Positions 1 through 7,886 of a stretch of 64,000 bases of DNA are shown in pieces (the stretch's first letter is position 1; every line of letters starts with the position of its first letter). The notes beneath the pieces were generated by a model. That model was not told the origin of the DNA, ran no database searches, and saw nothing but the letters and a program-made list of their open reading frames with translations. This DNA comes from Chthonomonas sp. GTDB lineage: Bacteria > Armatimonadota > Fimbriimonadia > Fimbriimonadales > Fimbriimonadaceae. Location of the stretch: NCBI GenBank assembly GCA_016788585.1, contig JAEURP010000001.1:1-64000 (forward strand), in the 5' to 3' direction. A program made the translations under genes and the position numbers.

Positions 1-37
1 CGGGAGCCCACTTAGGGTGGCCCGGGTGAATAAGTGA

Positions 38-227
38 GCGGGTGCCATGGATAGCGCGTCGCGTTAGCGGATTGGCTTTCGTATGCCGGGGCCCCGACGT
101 GATATCCGTGTGTTTTGGGCACCTCTCGTCAAGGGGCCGAACGTGTACGAAACAAGCACGGATATCGTGTCTGGCGAACTTGCAAAGAGACGGTGCTTCG
201 TGGGGACACGCTATCCATGGCACCCGC
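38..227. repeat. Inverted pair of a dispersed repeat
   Basis: Positions 38-56 (GCGGGTGCCATGGATAGCG) are repeated exactly, inverted, at 209-227. Inside this pair a second inverted match of 10 bp (GATATCCGTG at 101-110, reverse complement at 157-166) is nested. The right half, read on the minus strand, aligns over about 90 bp with 10510-10600, so the family has at least three copies in this window. No protein-coding sequence of recognisable kind lies between the arms. It looks like a non-autonomous, hairpin-forming intergenic repeat. Mobility is inference. Confidence 0.75.
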
Positions 228-242
228 CCAATTGATCACATT

Positions 243-268
243 CTCCCCTCCCGAGCTTGTGAGGGGAG
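243..268. repeat. Hairpin CTCCCCTC / GAGGGGAG
   Basis: CTCCCCTC (243-250) and GAGGGGAG (261-268) form an 8-bp stem around a 10-nt loop containing GAGCTTG. A near-identical palindrome follows the related repeat copy at 10616-10635, so this hairpin seems to be part of the same repeat unit. No T-run follows, so it is not a typical terminator. Confidence 0.6.
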
Positions 269-291
269 GCGTGGGCGACAAGTCTGAGAGG

Positions 292-330
292 ATTTCACTA
301 TAGTCTGAAGACTTCCGACTATAGTGAAAT
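292..330. repeat. Near-perfect 39-bp palindrome
   Basis: ATTTCACTATAGTC at 292-305 is the exact reverse complement of 317-330. The centre continues the symmetry (GAAG-A-CTTC) with one mismatched pair. The right arm is the first unit of the 21-bp tandem array that follows, so the array starts with an inverted copy of its own unit. Confidence 0.8.
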
Positions 331-457
331 GTCTTCGGACTGCAGTAAAACGCCTTCAGACCATAGTAGGAAGCCTTCGGACTGCAGTGAAATGCCTTCG
401 GACTGCAGTGAAATCATCTCCGACTGTAGTGAAATGACCTGCGACTGCAGTAAATGG
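317..457. repeat. 21-bp tandem repeat array, seven units
   Basis: Units begin at 317, 338, 359, 380, 401, 422 and 443, exactly 21 bp apart; the last is partial. The consensus is roughly GACTGCAGTGAAATGCCTTCG with about 1-5 changes per unit. Because 21 is a multiple of three, the array is open on both strands: plus reads DCSEMPS heptapeptides (a 52-codon ORF at 329-487) and minus reads ISLQSEG heptapeptides. Neither reading has a convincing gene context, so I annotate only the repeat. There are no spacers, so it is not CRISPR. Confidence 0.85.
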
Positions 458-567
458 TCAACAATTCGGCGAAAAATACCGGGATAAATCGTCCTCGCGT
501 GCGGAATGACACCTGCATCGACCCCGAAAACGGGTCTGGGGATTACAAAACAATGTACATCACTGAA

Positions 568-1191
568 ATGAAGAGCGACGTAATGTTGCAGAATGAACTC
601 GCGAACTTTCTCGCGCAGGCCACCGCGAATGCAGACGAACTCGGCGTTGAGCCGGCGGAGATTGAATTGCTGACCGACAATATCGCCGCATTTGAGGCTG
701 GCATGAGCAGTGTCGTCGCCACCAAGGCCGCCGCCAAAGCCGCTGTGTCCGCGAAGAACGAAGCTGCCGCAACACTGCGCGCCCAGATCGCTTCTTTTGC
801 CCAAACATGGCGCGCCAACCAAGCGGTGAAGAACAGCACCCTGGCCGATGTGAACGTACCTCCTCACGCTACGGGTGGCTCTAGCACACCGGCGACTCAG
901 CCGACGGACCTGAATTTCACCTTGCCAACCGAGACGACCATCGCGCTCAAGTGGAACCGAAACGGCAACAAGCCGGGCACGGTTTTCAATGTGCAAACGT
1001 CGCCGACCGGCACGGGCAATTGGACGGTTTCGAAGATTACAACCGCGACCAAGGCGACCTTTACCGGCACGCCCGGCACGCCGATCTACTTCCGCGTGAT
1101 CGCAATTCGCGGCCAGTCCACCTCTGCGCCGAGCAACATGACCGTGGTTTGGCTGAACGAAGAGGCCGTGGAGCTTTTCGAAGCAGCATAA
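568..1191 (+). CDS. Fibronectin type III domain protein
   Basis: About 207 residues. The N-terminal half is alanine-rich and predicted helical (runs such as ATKAAAKAAVSAKNEAAATL). It is followed by a proline/threonine linker and one fibronectin type III-like domain with the usual core pattern (IALKWNRNGN, IYFRVIAI near the end). There is no signal peptide or membrane segment. The start is uncertain: ATGs at 553, 568 and 583 are all possible and no Shine-Dalgarno sequence is clear. A paralogue with the same architecture lies at the right end of the window on the minus strand (63448 onward). Function is unknown; the domain suggests protein binding. A hairpin terminator follows directly. Confidence 0.8.
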   Translation: MKSDVMLQNELANFLAQATANADELGVEPAEIELLTDNIAAFEAGMSSVVATKAAAKAAVSAKNEAAATLRAQIASFAQTWRANQAVKNSTLADVNVPPHATGGSSTPATQPTDLNFTLPTETTIALKWNRNGNKPGTVFNVQTSPTGTGNWTVSKITTATKATFTGTPGTPIYFRVIAIRGQSTSAPSNMTVVWLNEEAVELFEAA

Positions 1192-1219
1192 GAGATTTCT
1201 CTCCAAGGGGTCGAGAATT

Positions 1220-1252
1220 GGGCGGGCTTCGGCTCGCCCTTTCTTGTTTTTT
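1220..1252 (+). terminator. Rho-independent terminator after FN3 gene
   Basis: GGGCGGGC - TTCG - GCTCGCCC forms an 8-bp stem (one G-T pair) with a stable TTCG tetraloop at 1220-1239, followed by TTTCTTGTTTTTT. It lies 29 bases after the stop of the FN3 gene. Confidence 0.85.
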
Positions 1253-1265
1253 GGGCGCGACTTCC

Positions 1266-1340
1266 CTCCTCTCCCCTTGCGGAAGAGGAAGTTCGAGGAG
1301 TCTTGAGCGAGTAGCGAAAGAAGCTCGAACAGGAGAGGGG
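1266..1340. repeat. Imperfect nested inverted repeat in the intergenic spacer
   Basis: GTTCGAG (1291-1297) pairs with CTCGAAC (1324-1330), and outer C/T-rich and G/A-rich blocks (1266-1277 and 1331-1340) pair in part. It looks like a structured intergenic repeat of the kind scattered in GC-rich bacterial genomes. No second copy was found in this window. Confidence 0.4.
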
Positions 1341-1374
1341 TCGCCCGCTTAATTTCAAATTTATCTCTTATACT

Positions 1375-2622
1375 ATGGGCGTGAGATCCCTCTTGCTCTT
1401 TTCCGCTTTGCTGTCTACAGCGGCTTTCGCCTACGACAAGGTGATCGTGTTCGGCGACTCGCTGAGCGATATGGGCAATGTAGATGACGGCACCTTTGGC
1501 ATCGAGCCCGGCGGCGACTATTGGCAGGGACGGTTTAGCAATGGCAATGTTTGGATCGAGCGGCTTTGCACGCGGCTCGGGCTGCCTTTGGCGATGAGCC
1601 GCGCCAGCGGAACGAATTGGGCCCACGGCGGCGCGCAGACCGGCACGGGGACTTATGGTTTTCTGTGGATTCAATTCCCTCACCTGCGCACGCAAGTGAC
1701 GCGGTATCTGAATACGAACCCAGTGATCGGCGGCGAGAACCTCTTCGTCGTTTGGGGCGGCGCGAACGACTACTTTGATGGTCAGACCAATACGACCGTG
1801 CCGGTGAGCAATCTATCTTCGGCAATTTCTTCGCTTTATGCGCGTGGAGCAAGGAAGTTTCTCGTGCCGAACATCCCGTTGCTGGGCAATATTCCTTCTT
1901 ACATAGGCGGCGCGGAGGCAGAGGCGATGAACCTTCGGTCTTTGCAACACAACCTGGGGCTGGCCTCTATGCTTACTGGGTTGAGGGGGACCTTATCAGG
2001 GGCGGAGATTATCGAACTCGACATCGCGGGCGACCTGACTAACATTCAGGCTTACCCTTTCCTTTGGGGCCTGACAAATGTAACTCAGCCCGCTCTCACC
2101 ACCGGCGGGAATGACGACGAGTTCTTGTTTTTCGACGACGTTCACCCGACCCGAATTGGCCACCAGGCCTTAAGTGATGTGGCGTTCGATGCGATTTCTC
2201 CCGCGCACGCTTTGAACGGGACGATCAACCTTGGCGACTGGGTGGGGTCGGGTCCGGTTCCGGTGACTCTGCGGCTTTGGAAAGGTCCGCTGCTGATGGG
2301 GACCTATGAGACTGATCGAAACCCTTCGTGGGGCTTCGAGGTGATGGTGAAGCGGACTGGCTCTTACTCGCTGACGATTGATTCGCCACACTTCTTGCGT
2401 AGGCGGATTCCTGTGACACTAACCACAGCCCCGCTTTCAATCAGTGTTTCTCTCGAAAATGGCGACGCCGATGGCTCGGGCGAAGTAGATGCGGCGGACA
2501 TCGATTCCGTCATCCTGAACTTTGGCGGAACTGATGCAATGTCGGACCTCGATGGCTCTTCTGAGGTAGATGCAGAGGATATCGACATCGCGATAGCTAA
2601 CTTTGGCGCCGTGAATGAGTGA
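1375..2622 (+). CDS. Secreted GDSL/SGNH lipase-esterase with dockerin-like tail
   Basis: 415 residues. A signal peptide (about 1-19) precedes the GDSL block FGDSLSD with nucleophile Ser29. Further family blocks are the Gly in NWAHGGAQTG, GGAND (Asn131) and FDDVHPT with Asp254/His257, completing a Ser-Asp-His site. The enzyme should hydrolyse esters or lipids outside the cytoplasm. After the catalytic domain comes a beta-sandwich of about 85 residues with HFLRRRIPV, then the tail at 362-415 with two loops, NGDADGSGEVDAADID and DLDGSSEVDAEDID. The tail is shared with seven other secreted proteins of this window. The stop is immediately followed, without any spacer, by the stop of the convergent histidine kinase gene. 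A -10-like TTATCT lies 8 nt before the ATG. Confidence 0.88.
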   Translation: MGVRSLLLFSALLSTAAFAYDKVIVFGDSLSDMGNVDDGTFGIEPGGDYWQGRFSNGNVWIERLCTRLGLPLAMSRASGTNWAHGGAQTGTGTYGFLWIQFPHLRTQVTRYLNTNPVIGGENLFVVWGGANDYFDGQTNTTVPVSNLSSAISSLYARGARKFLVPNIPLLGNIPSYIGGAEAEAMNLRSLQHNLGLASMLTGLRGTLSGAEIIELDIAGDLTNIQAYPFLWGLTNVTQPALTTGGNDDEFLFFDDVHPTRIGHQALSDVAFDAISPAHALNGTINLGDWVGSGPVPVTLRLWKGPLLMGTYETDRNPSWGFEVMVKRTGSYSLTIDSPHFLRRRIPVTLTTAPLSISVSLENGDADGSGEVDAADIDSVILNFGGTDAMSDLDGSSEVDAEDIDIAIANFGAVNE

Positions 2623-4317
2623 CTAACCGTTCAGCTCTTTCGCCTTGTCGATATCGAGTCGGACCGGCACGGTGAACCAGAAGGTCGAACCAACCCCAAC
2701 TTCCGACTCGGCCCAAATCTTGCCGAGATGCACATCCTCAACCAAGTGCTTCACGAGGAAGAGGCCTAGGCCAGTGCCGTAGATCTTACGATTATCGTCG
2801 TTGTCCACGCGGTGGAACCGCTCGAAGACCTTGCCGAGGTGATCCTTAGGAATACCAAGACCCTGATCTTCGACGCCGATCTTGACCATGTCGCCTTCGA
2901 CAAGCGCGTGGAGCGTGATGTCTCCGCCACCTGGCGCGTACTTGATCGCGTTGTTCATCAAATTCGTGAGAATCTGGTCGAACTTGTCCTTGTCTCCAAT
3001 AATTGTGTCCGGCAATCCGGGCCCAAAGTTGGCTTTGAGTACATGGTTCTTGGTCGCTTGTTGTTGAACCTTGAGAACCTTGTCGAGTTGCTCGACCAAC
3101 GGAAACTCGGTGTAGTCTGGAGTAAGCGATTCACCGGCTTCGATGCGGCTTGTGTTAAGCAGGTCGTCGATGAGCCTTCTCAATCGGTCGCACTCGCCAA
3201 CAACGATGGTCAAGAACTCCTTCTGATCGTTCTTGTCGTAAATGTCGTCGTCGATGCCATCGAGAAGAGTGCTGCTAAAGCCCTTGATCGCCGTAAGCGG
3301 CGTACGCAACTCGTGCGAGGCCATCGCGACGAATCCCGACTTCATCTTCTCGATGTTCTTGAGATCGGTGACATCGCTCATGATGAGCACTACACCAAGA
3401 TTTCGCCCATCTTCATACTTCACTTGAGCCCCGTTGAGCTGGTAAATTCGCTCTCCGCCGGGGTGGTGGATGCTGAAATCGGCTGTCCCGCCTTCACCGC
3501 CTTCGTTCGCTCGGGCAAACATTTCGGCGATCTCCTTCGCCTTCATGATCTCGTGGAAATCCTTTCCGATCGGCGACTCGTTGTAACCAAAAATGGCACG
3601 AGCCGAGTTGTTCATCTGGCTAATCCGGCCATCGGCATTAACCAAAACGAGACCCGCTGAAAGCGACTCGAGCGTCTGAATCAGTTCTTCGCGCTCTTCG
3701 ACGACTTCGCGATAAAGCTGAAGGTTGGCGATAATCGAGCCGACGTTCTTCGCCATGCGCTCGAGCAAGCGCACATCTTCGTCGATGAAGTCCTCGCCGT
3801 GGCGCTTGTTGAAAGCGTGCATCACGCCGATGGTTGTGCGCTCGATGATACGATTCTCTTCGTCGCGCTTCTCGATGACGAGCGGAACCGTGACGCCATT
3901 GTGGACGCCAAGCATAGTCACGTGGTCTTGGACCGTGCGATTATCGGCGATGGCGTCGTGAAACAGCACTGGCTCGCTCTCGCGAAAGACTTGACCAGAA
4001 ATGCCCTCGGTAGCGCGAACCTTGAAGAATGGCAACCGCTCCTCCTCAACGCCAAAGGCGGGAGGAATGGCTTTGAGTTCTGCCATGTCACGGTCGTAAA
4101 ACATGATGACGACCTTTTCTGCCTGCAGAATCATCGCAATGCGCTGAACAAGCCGGCGCAGGGTCGCATCGGCTTCTTGCAAAGGTGCGACGTCGACCTG
4201 AGTTTCTGCAGAGGTGTGAGTAGTAACGACAGGCTCTTCTGCCCGCTTTTCAAGCTCGGCAACCCTTGCCCTTAGCTGCTCGTTCTCTTCTTTAAGCCGC
4301 TGCAGTTCGTCGCTCAT
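2623..4317 (-). CDS. GAF-PAS sensor histidine kinase
   Basis: 564 residues from the ATG at 4317 (a GTG at 4332 would add five). Order: N-terminal coiled coil with heptads (LKEENEQLRARVAELEKR), GAF domain (about 45-200), PAS domain (about 210-320), HisKA dimerisation domain with the phospho-acceptor His335 in SHELRTPLTAIKG, and HATPase_c with N box NLMNNAIKYAPG, G1 box EDQGLGIP and G2 box YGTGLGLFLVKHL. There is no membrane segment, so it is probably a soluble sensor whose GAF or PAS domain binds a small ligand or redox cofactor. No response regulator is adjacent, so it is an orphan kinase. Its stop abuts the stop of the GDSL gene. Confidence 0.93.
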   Translation of the reverse strand: MSDELQRLKEENEQLRARVAELEKRAEEPVVTTHTSAETQVDVAPLQEADATLRRLVQRIAMILQAEKVVIMFYDRDMAELKAIPPAFGVEEERLPFFKVRATEGISGQVFRESEPVLFHDAIADNRTVQDHVTMLGVHNGVTVPLVIEKRDEENRIIERTTIGVMHAFNKRHGEDFIDEDVRLLERMAKNVGSIIANLQLYREVVEEREELIQTLESLSAGLVLVNADGRISQMNNSARAIFGYNESPIGKDFHEIMKAKEIAEMFARANEGGEGGTADFSIHHPGGERIYQLNGAQVKYEDGRNLGVVLIMSDVTDLKNIEKMKSGFVAMASHELRTPLTAIKGFSSTLLDGIDDDIYDKNDQKEFLTIVVGECDRLRRLIDDLLNTSRIEAGESLTPDYTEFPLVEQLDKVLKVQQQATKNHVLKANFGPGLPDTIIGDKDKFDQILTNLMNNAIKYAPGGGDITLHALVEGDMVKIGVEDQGLGIPKDHLGKVFERFHRVDNDDNRKIYGTGLGLFLVKHLVEDVHLGKIWAESEVGVGSTFWFTVPVRLDIDKAKELNG

Positions 4318-4459
4318 AACATGGCTATCCACAATAAATCCGTATCTCCAAAAATGAAGGGAAGACGCAAGGATACCCCGTACCCTTCTGTTACACTACG
4401 CGAACCGCCCTACTTCTCGTGCCTTTGACCGCCCTAAACCGCCATTAGTTCACCCGCCG

Positions 4460-4465
4460 TATAAT
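4460..4465 (+). promoter_or_regulatory. -10 box TATAAT before the Lon-N gene
   Basis: A perfect TATAAT lies 11 nt before the GTG start at 4477, which predicts a leader of only about 4-5 nt. No good -35 hexamer is seen at 16-18 nt spacing. Confidence 0.55.
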
Positions 4466-4476
4466 GAAATGGACTT

Positions 4477-5145
4477 GTGTCGGATCACCTAGAAGACTTG
4501 CCTTTGTTCCCACTGCATGCCGTGCTCTTTCCATTCGAGCGGTTGCAGTTGCATATCTTCGAGTCGCGGTATTGCGACATGGTTAAGACATGCCTAGACT
4601 ATGATGCGCCCTTCGGTGTCGTTCTCATTCGACACGGAGAAGAAGTCAACGATACGCCCGAGCCCTTCTTGGTTGGGACCGCTTGCCGAATTGAGCAGGT
4701 TCACAATTACCCCGATGGTCGCATGCACATCAGCGTTCTCGGCGAGCGCAGGTTCCGAATTCGCCGCCTCGACGAGTCAAACCCATACTTGGTTGGACAA
4801 ACCGAGCCGGTAACGGAAGCCGATTACAAGAACACCGCTCGAATCATTGCCCTATCGTCCCGGCTCGCCGAGACCTTTGGCATTCTGATCACAGGAATGC
4901 TTTCGCGGCCCGATTTCAATATCGATGTGCAATTGCCCGACGATCCCATGATGCGCTCTTTCCTCGTGGCTCGTTTCCTAAACCTCGAAAACCCGATTAA
5001 GCAGCGCCTTCTGGAGTGCACCGACACAGAGCAAAGACTGGCCGAGCTCATCCCTCTCGTCGAGCAGCAGATCATTGAGTCGAACGCTCAGGTCGTCCAA
5101 AAGCTAACCCCCGAGGCGATGGCCGAGTGGATTACGCCGAACTGA
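4477..5145 (+). CDS. Lon N-terminal (LON substrate-binding) domain protein
   Basis: 222 residues. The protein opens with the LON-domain signature (LPLFPLHAVLFPFERLQLHIFE, split here as LPLFPLHAVLFPF then LHIFESRY) and continues through the pseudo-barrel (GVVLIRHGEEV, GERRFRI) into a C-terminal helical bundle. It lacks the AAA and Ser-Lys protease domains of true Lon, as in stand-alone family members of about 200-220 residues. Its role is unknown, perhaps substrate binding. I chose the GTG at 4477 because the ATGs just upstream are out of frame. A TATAAT box sits just before. Confidence 0.88.
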   Translation: MSDHLEDLPLFPLHAVLFPFERLQLHIFESRYCDMVKTCLDYDAPFGVVLIRHGEEVNDTPEPFLVGTACRIEQVHNYPDGRMHISVLGERRFRIRRLDESNPYLVGQTEPVTEADYKNTARIIALSSRLAETFGILITGMLSRPDFNIDVQLPDDPMMRSFLVARFLNLENPIKQRLLECTDTEQRLAELIPLVEQQIIESNAQVVQKLTPEAMAEWITPN

Positions 5146-5195
5146 AATCCAAAAGTTGCTATAGAATATTCCCTTAGGAACATTTTGGCAACATC

Positions 5196-6179
5196 ATGAA
5201 CTCGCGCACACCATTTACCCTGGCCCTTCTCACTTTCGGCTTCGCCAACTCAAATGGTGCCGTATTGCTCAATAACTTCAATACTTCAAATTCAGATACG
5301 GCTTGCATTTCGTTTTTGACACCCCAGATCCGGGTACTTCGTTTCACGACGCCCAACTATTCAACTCAGCTCCTCAGACTCACGACACGCATGACGTGCG
5401 TGGATCTCGTTAACCCAGGAGTCGCGGAGATACGACTAAATCCTGGGACTACAAATGCAGGAACTCTCGTGCACACGATGACGCCGCCCACTTTTATTTT
5501 TGGTGGAGTTCGGACCTGCGTTTTCACAACCAGCGGATTCACATTCCAGCCAAACACAACGTATGGCCTTACGGTTCGAGGCACTGTGGCAACCGATTCT
5601 GGAGCTTGGTACTATGCAAACCCGATCGTCACGCCATCGGGCCTAGCTACGTGGATCGACACCCGGCGGACCTACAACGGTACATCATGGGGAACGGACG
5701 CGCTAATACCGCGCATTACGTTGGAAGTTGCCGACCCAACCCAAACGCTAACCGGCAATCTGACGCTCTCCGATACGGTTGGGGCATTCGCCGCTAATAG
5801 AACCATGGCCTATACCATTGTTCAAGGCACGACTACAGTTCAAACCGGAACCGTCATCGCCTCGGCGACCACCACGCCTTACACTATTACTCTTCCAGCA
5901 AACATCACCGGTGGCGCAGTCATATCATTTGATGGCTCCTCATTCCTTCGCGAGAGCCACGGCATCACCCTGACCGGCACCACCACCAATGGCGGGTTTT
6001 CTAATCTTCTGAACGGGGACCCGGATCTGTCTGGTGAGGTTGACGCTGCCGACATCGACCTGGTGATCGCCGATTTTGGCAGCACTTCGGTGGGGCATTC
6101 TGACGTAGACGTCAGCGGCGAAGTGGATGCCGCCGACATCGATATCGTCATTTCAAACTTCGGCACGACGGACGAGTAA
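5196..6179 (+). CDS. Secreted protein with dockerin-like tail
   Basis: 327 residues with a signal peptide (about 1-21, ending ...NSNGA). The body (about 22-184) is rich in Thr/Asn beta strands and resembles extracellular jelly-roll 'anchor' domains (YGLTVRGT, GAWYY), but I cannot name it. It is followed by the beta-sandwich module (about 185-272, with GSSFLRE) and the double loop tail (about 273-327: NGDPDLSGEVDAADID and DVDVSGEVDAADID), ending FGTTDE. It converges on the next gene with a 2-nt gap. A TATAGAAT sequence at about 5160-5167 may be its -10 region, giving a leader of roughly 25 nt. Confidence 0.8.
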   Translation: MNSRTPFTLALLTFGFANSNGAVLLNNFNTSNSDTACISFLTPQIRVLRFTTPNYSTQLLRLTTRMTCVDLVNPGVAEIRLNPGTTNAGTLVHTMTPPTFIFGGVRTCVFTTSGFTFQPNTTYGLTVRGTVATDSGAWYYANPIVTPSGLATWIDTRRTYNGTSWGTDALIPRITLEVADPTQTLTGNLTLSDTVGAFAANRTMAYTIVQGTTTVQTGTVIASATTTPYTITLPANITGGAVISFDGSSFLRESHGITLTGTTTNGGFSNLLNGDPDLSGEVDAADIDLVIADFGSTSVGHSDVDVSGEVDAADIDIVISNFGTTDE

Positions 6180-6181
6180 AC

Positions 6182-7249
6182 CTAGGCATCGACTTCGCCA
6201 AAGCGGCTGATTACGACGTCGATATCGGCAGCGTCTACTTCAGCACTACCATCGACGTCAGCAGGGACGTCCGTGGTCAGCCCAAAGTCAGCGATAACGG
6301 CATCGATGTCCGCTGCATCCACCTCGCCCGATGCGTCAATGTCGCCCGAGATCAACGCGACATTCAGCACCTGGGACGATGATCCCAAGACCACATTGGC
6401 GGTCTTCACCAAGGTCGATTGCATCCGGAAGCGAAGCGAGACCGCCCCGTTTGGGGTCGGATCAAAGGCATAAGTTCCGCCTGGACCAAGAGTGATCTTA
6501 GGCTTGTTCACCAACGTACTGCCAGACCAAACCTCACAAGTTACGGTCTTGCCAGACAGATCCCCTATATAGTCGCTTGGCACAATGCTGCCCACGAGCC
6601 GCGACGGCTGATCCGTTGCGACATTGAAAATAATGCCCATGATCTCGCCAACCACAGGTGGCGAAGAAGTAAGCCCCAATTCGAGCGTGTCCCCAGCGAC
6701 AACGGCATGATTGAGCGCAGCTGGCCCGCCTGAACCGCTCGCCAAATTCAGCTTACTGGTCGATGGATAACTGCCATTGCTCGTAATCAAGCCTTGGCTC
6801 ACCGCCACACCATTCTTCTTAATTTCCCACACCATAGTCCGCCCCAAAACTCGTACATTCCAGATGTACGCCTGAATGGCGGCGACCCCGGCATGGGGTG
6901 CCGTCCAGCGTACTGCCGTGTAGTCTGTCCCGGTGCGATCAGTTTCGGCACCATGCGCAAACACGTCCCCCTTCTTCAGGTCGAGACCCTGAAAGTTATC
7001 GACTGTTGAACTTGCCCAAAACGGAACGTGAGCATTTTGCGGGAATTGCTCCTCGGCCCATGTAGGCTGATTCGAGCTATTTTGGTAGTAATCTGGCCAG
7101 CAAGACGTGAACGGCATGGTCGGGTTCTTCAGCAAGGTCCACACCCCGTTAGGATTCGTAGTGTTGCTGAAGTCGTTGCCGAGTTGCCAAAAGGCCCCTT
7201 GAGCCAAACAGGCAGAAGAAGCAAAAACGAGAACAAGAATGCGGTTCAT
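6182..7249 (-). CDS. Secreted protein with dockerin-like tail
   Basis: 355 residues from the ATG at 7249, giving a clean signal peptide (MNRILVLVFASSACLAQG). An upstream ATG at 7303 would put 18 extra residues before the signal and is rejected. The body contains WQLGNDFSNTTNPNGVW and a jelly-roll-like region, possibly carbohydrate binding; this is inference. A diverged beta-sandwich (about 214-300, lacking the usual FLRRK) leads into the tail at 301-355 (SGDIDASGEVDAADID and DVDGSAEVDAADID). A TATACT box lies 7 nt before the ATG, so the mRNA is probably leaderless. Confidence 0.82.
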   Translation of the reverse strand: MNRILVLVFASSACLAQGAFWQLGNDFSNTTNPNGVWTLLKNPTMPFTSCWPDYYQNSSNQPTWAEEQFPQNAHVPFWASSTVDNFQGLDLKKGDVFAHGAETDRTGTDYTAVRWTAPHAGVAAIQAYIWNVRVLGRTMVWEIKKNGVAVSQGLITSNGSYPSTSKLNLASGSGGPAALNHAVVAGDTLELGLTSSPPVVGEIMGIIFNVATDQPSRLVGSIVPSDYIGDLSGKTVTCEVWSGSTLVNKPKITLGPGGTYAFDPTPNGAVSLRFRMQSTLVKTANVVLGSSSQVLNVALISGDIDASGEVDAADIDAVIADFGLTTDVPADVDGSAEVDAADIDVVISRFGEVDA

Positions 7250-7256
7250 AAAACAA

Positions 7257-7262
7257 AGTATA
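7257..7262 (-). promoter_or_regulatory. -10 box TATACT, leaderless configuration
   Basis: On the minus strand TATACT is followed by 7 nt and then the ATG at 7249, so transcription would start at or next to the start codon. No clear -35 hexamer is seen. Confidence 0.55.
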
Positions 7263-7311
7263 AGAACCGCATCCGTGACAAACGCGTTACACGTATTCCT
7301 CAATCAAGAAT

Positions 7312-7770
7312 TTATTCGAGGTGGCTGCGAAGCATCCAGGCGTTCTTCTCATGAACGTCCATCCGCCGCGTGCCGAGGTCGGCTGTGGCTTGGTCGCCTG
7401 CTTTGTCCGCCGCCTCGATCACCCTCTTGGCTGCTGCCGCCACCGTCTCTTGGTCCTTCAGCAAAATCGCGATCATCTTCTTCGCGTCGGGATTCCCCGT
7501 CTCTTCCTTCACTGTGCTTAGCTTGGCAAAGGCCGTGAAACTGCCCGGCGCAAATGCCCCCAATGATCGGATGCGCTCAGCAATCTCGTCAATCGCCATC
7601 GCCAGTTCCGTGTATTGCACTTCAAACAGGGTGTGCAACGTCGTGAACATCGGCCCCACCACGTTCCAGTGAAAGTTGTGCGTCTTCACATACATCGTGC
7701 TGCTGCTCGCGAGGAGCACCGACAACGAATCAACAACTTCTTGCTTCGAGTTCTTTTCTGCTTTTGCCAT
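7312..7770 (-). CDS. dps: Dps-family ferritin-like DNA-protection protein
   Basis: 152 residues from the ATG at 7770; a longer frame to 7869 only adds residues from a C-rich spacer. The Dps signature is clear: THNFHWNVVGPMFTTLH, then FEVQYTELAMAIDEIAERI, which carry the His and Asp/Glu ligands of the inter-subunit ferroxidase site. The family forms 12-subunit shells that oxidise Fe(II) with peroxide and bind or shield DNA in stress and starvation. The N-terminus has the short lysine tail (MAKAEKNSKQE) often used for DNA contact. It is divergent from the aldolase gene across a G-quadruplex-prone spacer. Confidence 0.92.
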   Translation of the reverse strand: MAKAEKNSKQEVVDSLSVLLASSSTMYVKTHNFHWNVVGPMFTTLHTLFEVQYTELAMAIDEIAERIRSLGAFAPGSFTAFAKLSTVKEETGNPDAKKMIAILLKDQETVAAAAKRVIEAADKAGDQATADLGTRRMDVHEKNAWMLRSHLE

Positions 7771-7823
7771 GGTCGTTTTACTTATACGTATCGAGAGTGG
7801 CCGAAAGCATATAGTCCCACCGA

Positions 7824-7851
7824 CCCACCCACCCAAAACCCAGCCCAACCC
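7824..7851 (-). other. Potential G-quadruplex between dps and aldolase
   Basis: Six CCC runs on the plus strand (7824, 7828, 7832, 7839, 7844, 7849), separated by 1-4 nt, give six GGG runs on the minus strand. This fits the canonical four-tract G-quadruplex pattern with spare tracts. It lies in the divergent promoter region of dps (minus) and the class I aldolase (plus). Confidence 0.6.
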
Positions 7852-7886
7852 AGCAATCCCCAGCCACACCCAGCCAAAATAGACCC

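Noticed and set aside
317-457. CRISPR array
   Set aside because: The 21-bp units are directly joined without spacers, and no cas gene is near.
319-1695. 458-codon open frame on the minus strand
   Set aside because: It runs antisense through the FN3 gene, its terminator and the start of the esterase gene, with Arg/Gly-rich content. It is open mainly because of high GC and the 21-bp repeat.
3240-4275. Plus-strand frames opposite the histidine kinase
   Set aside because: They lack any domain and are antisense to a gene with complete GAF, PAS, HisKA and HATPase motifs.
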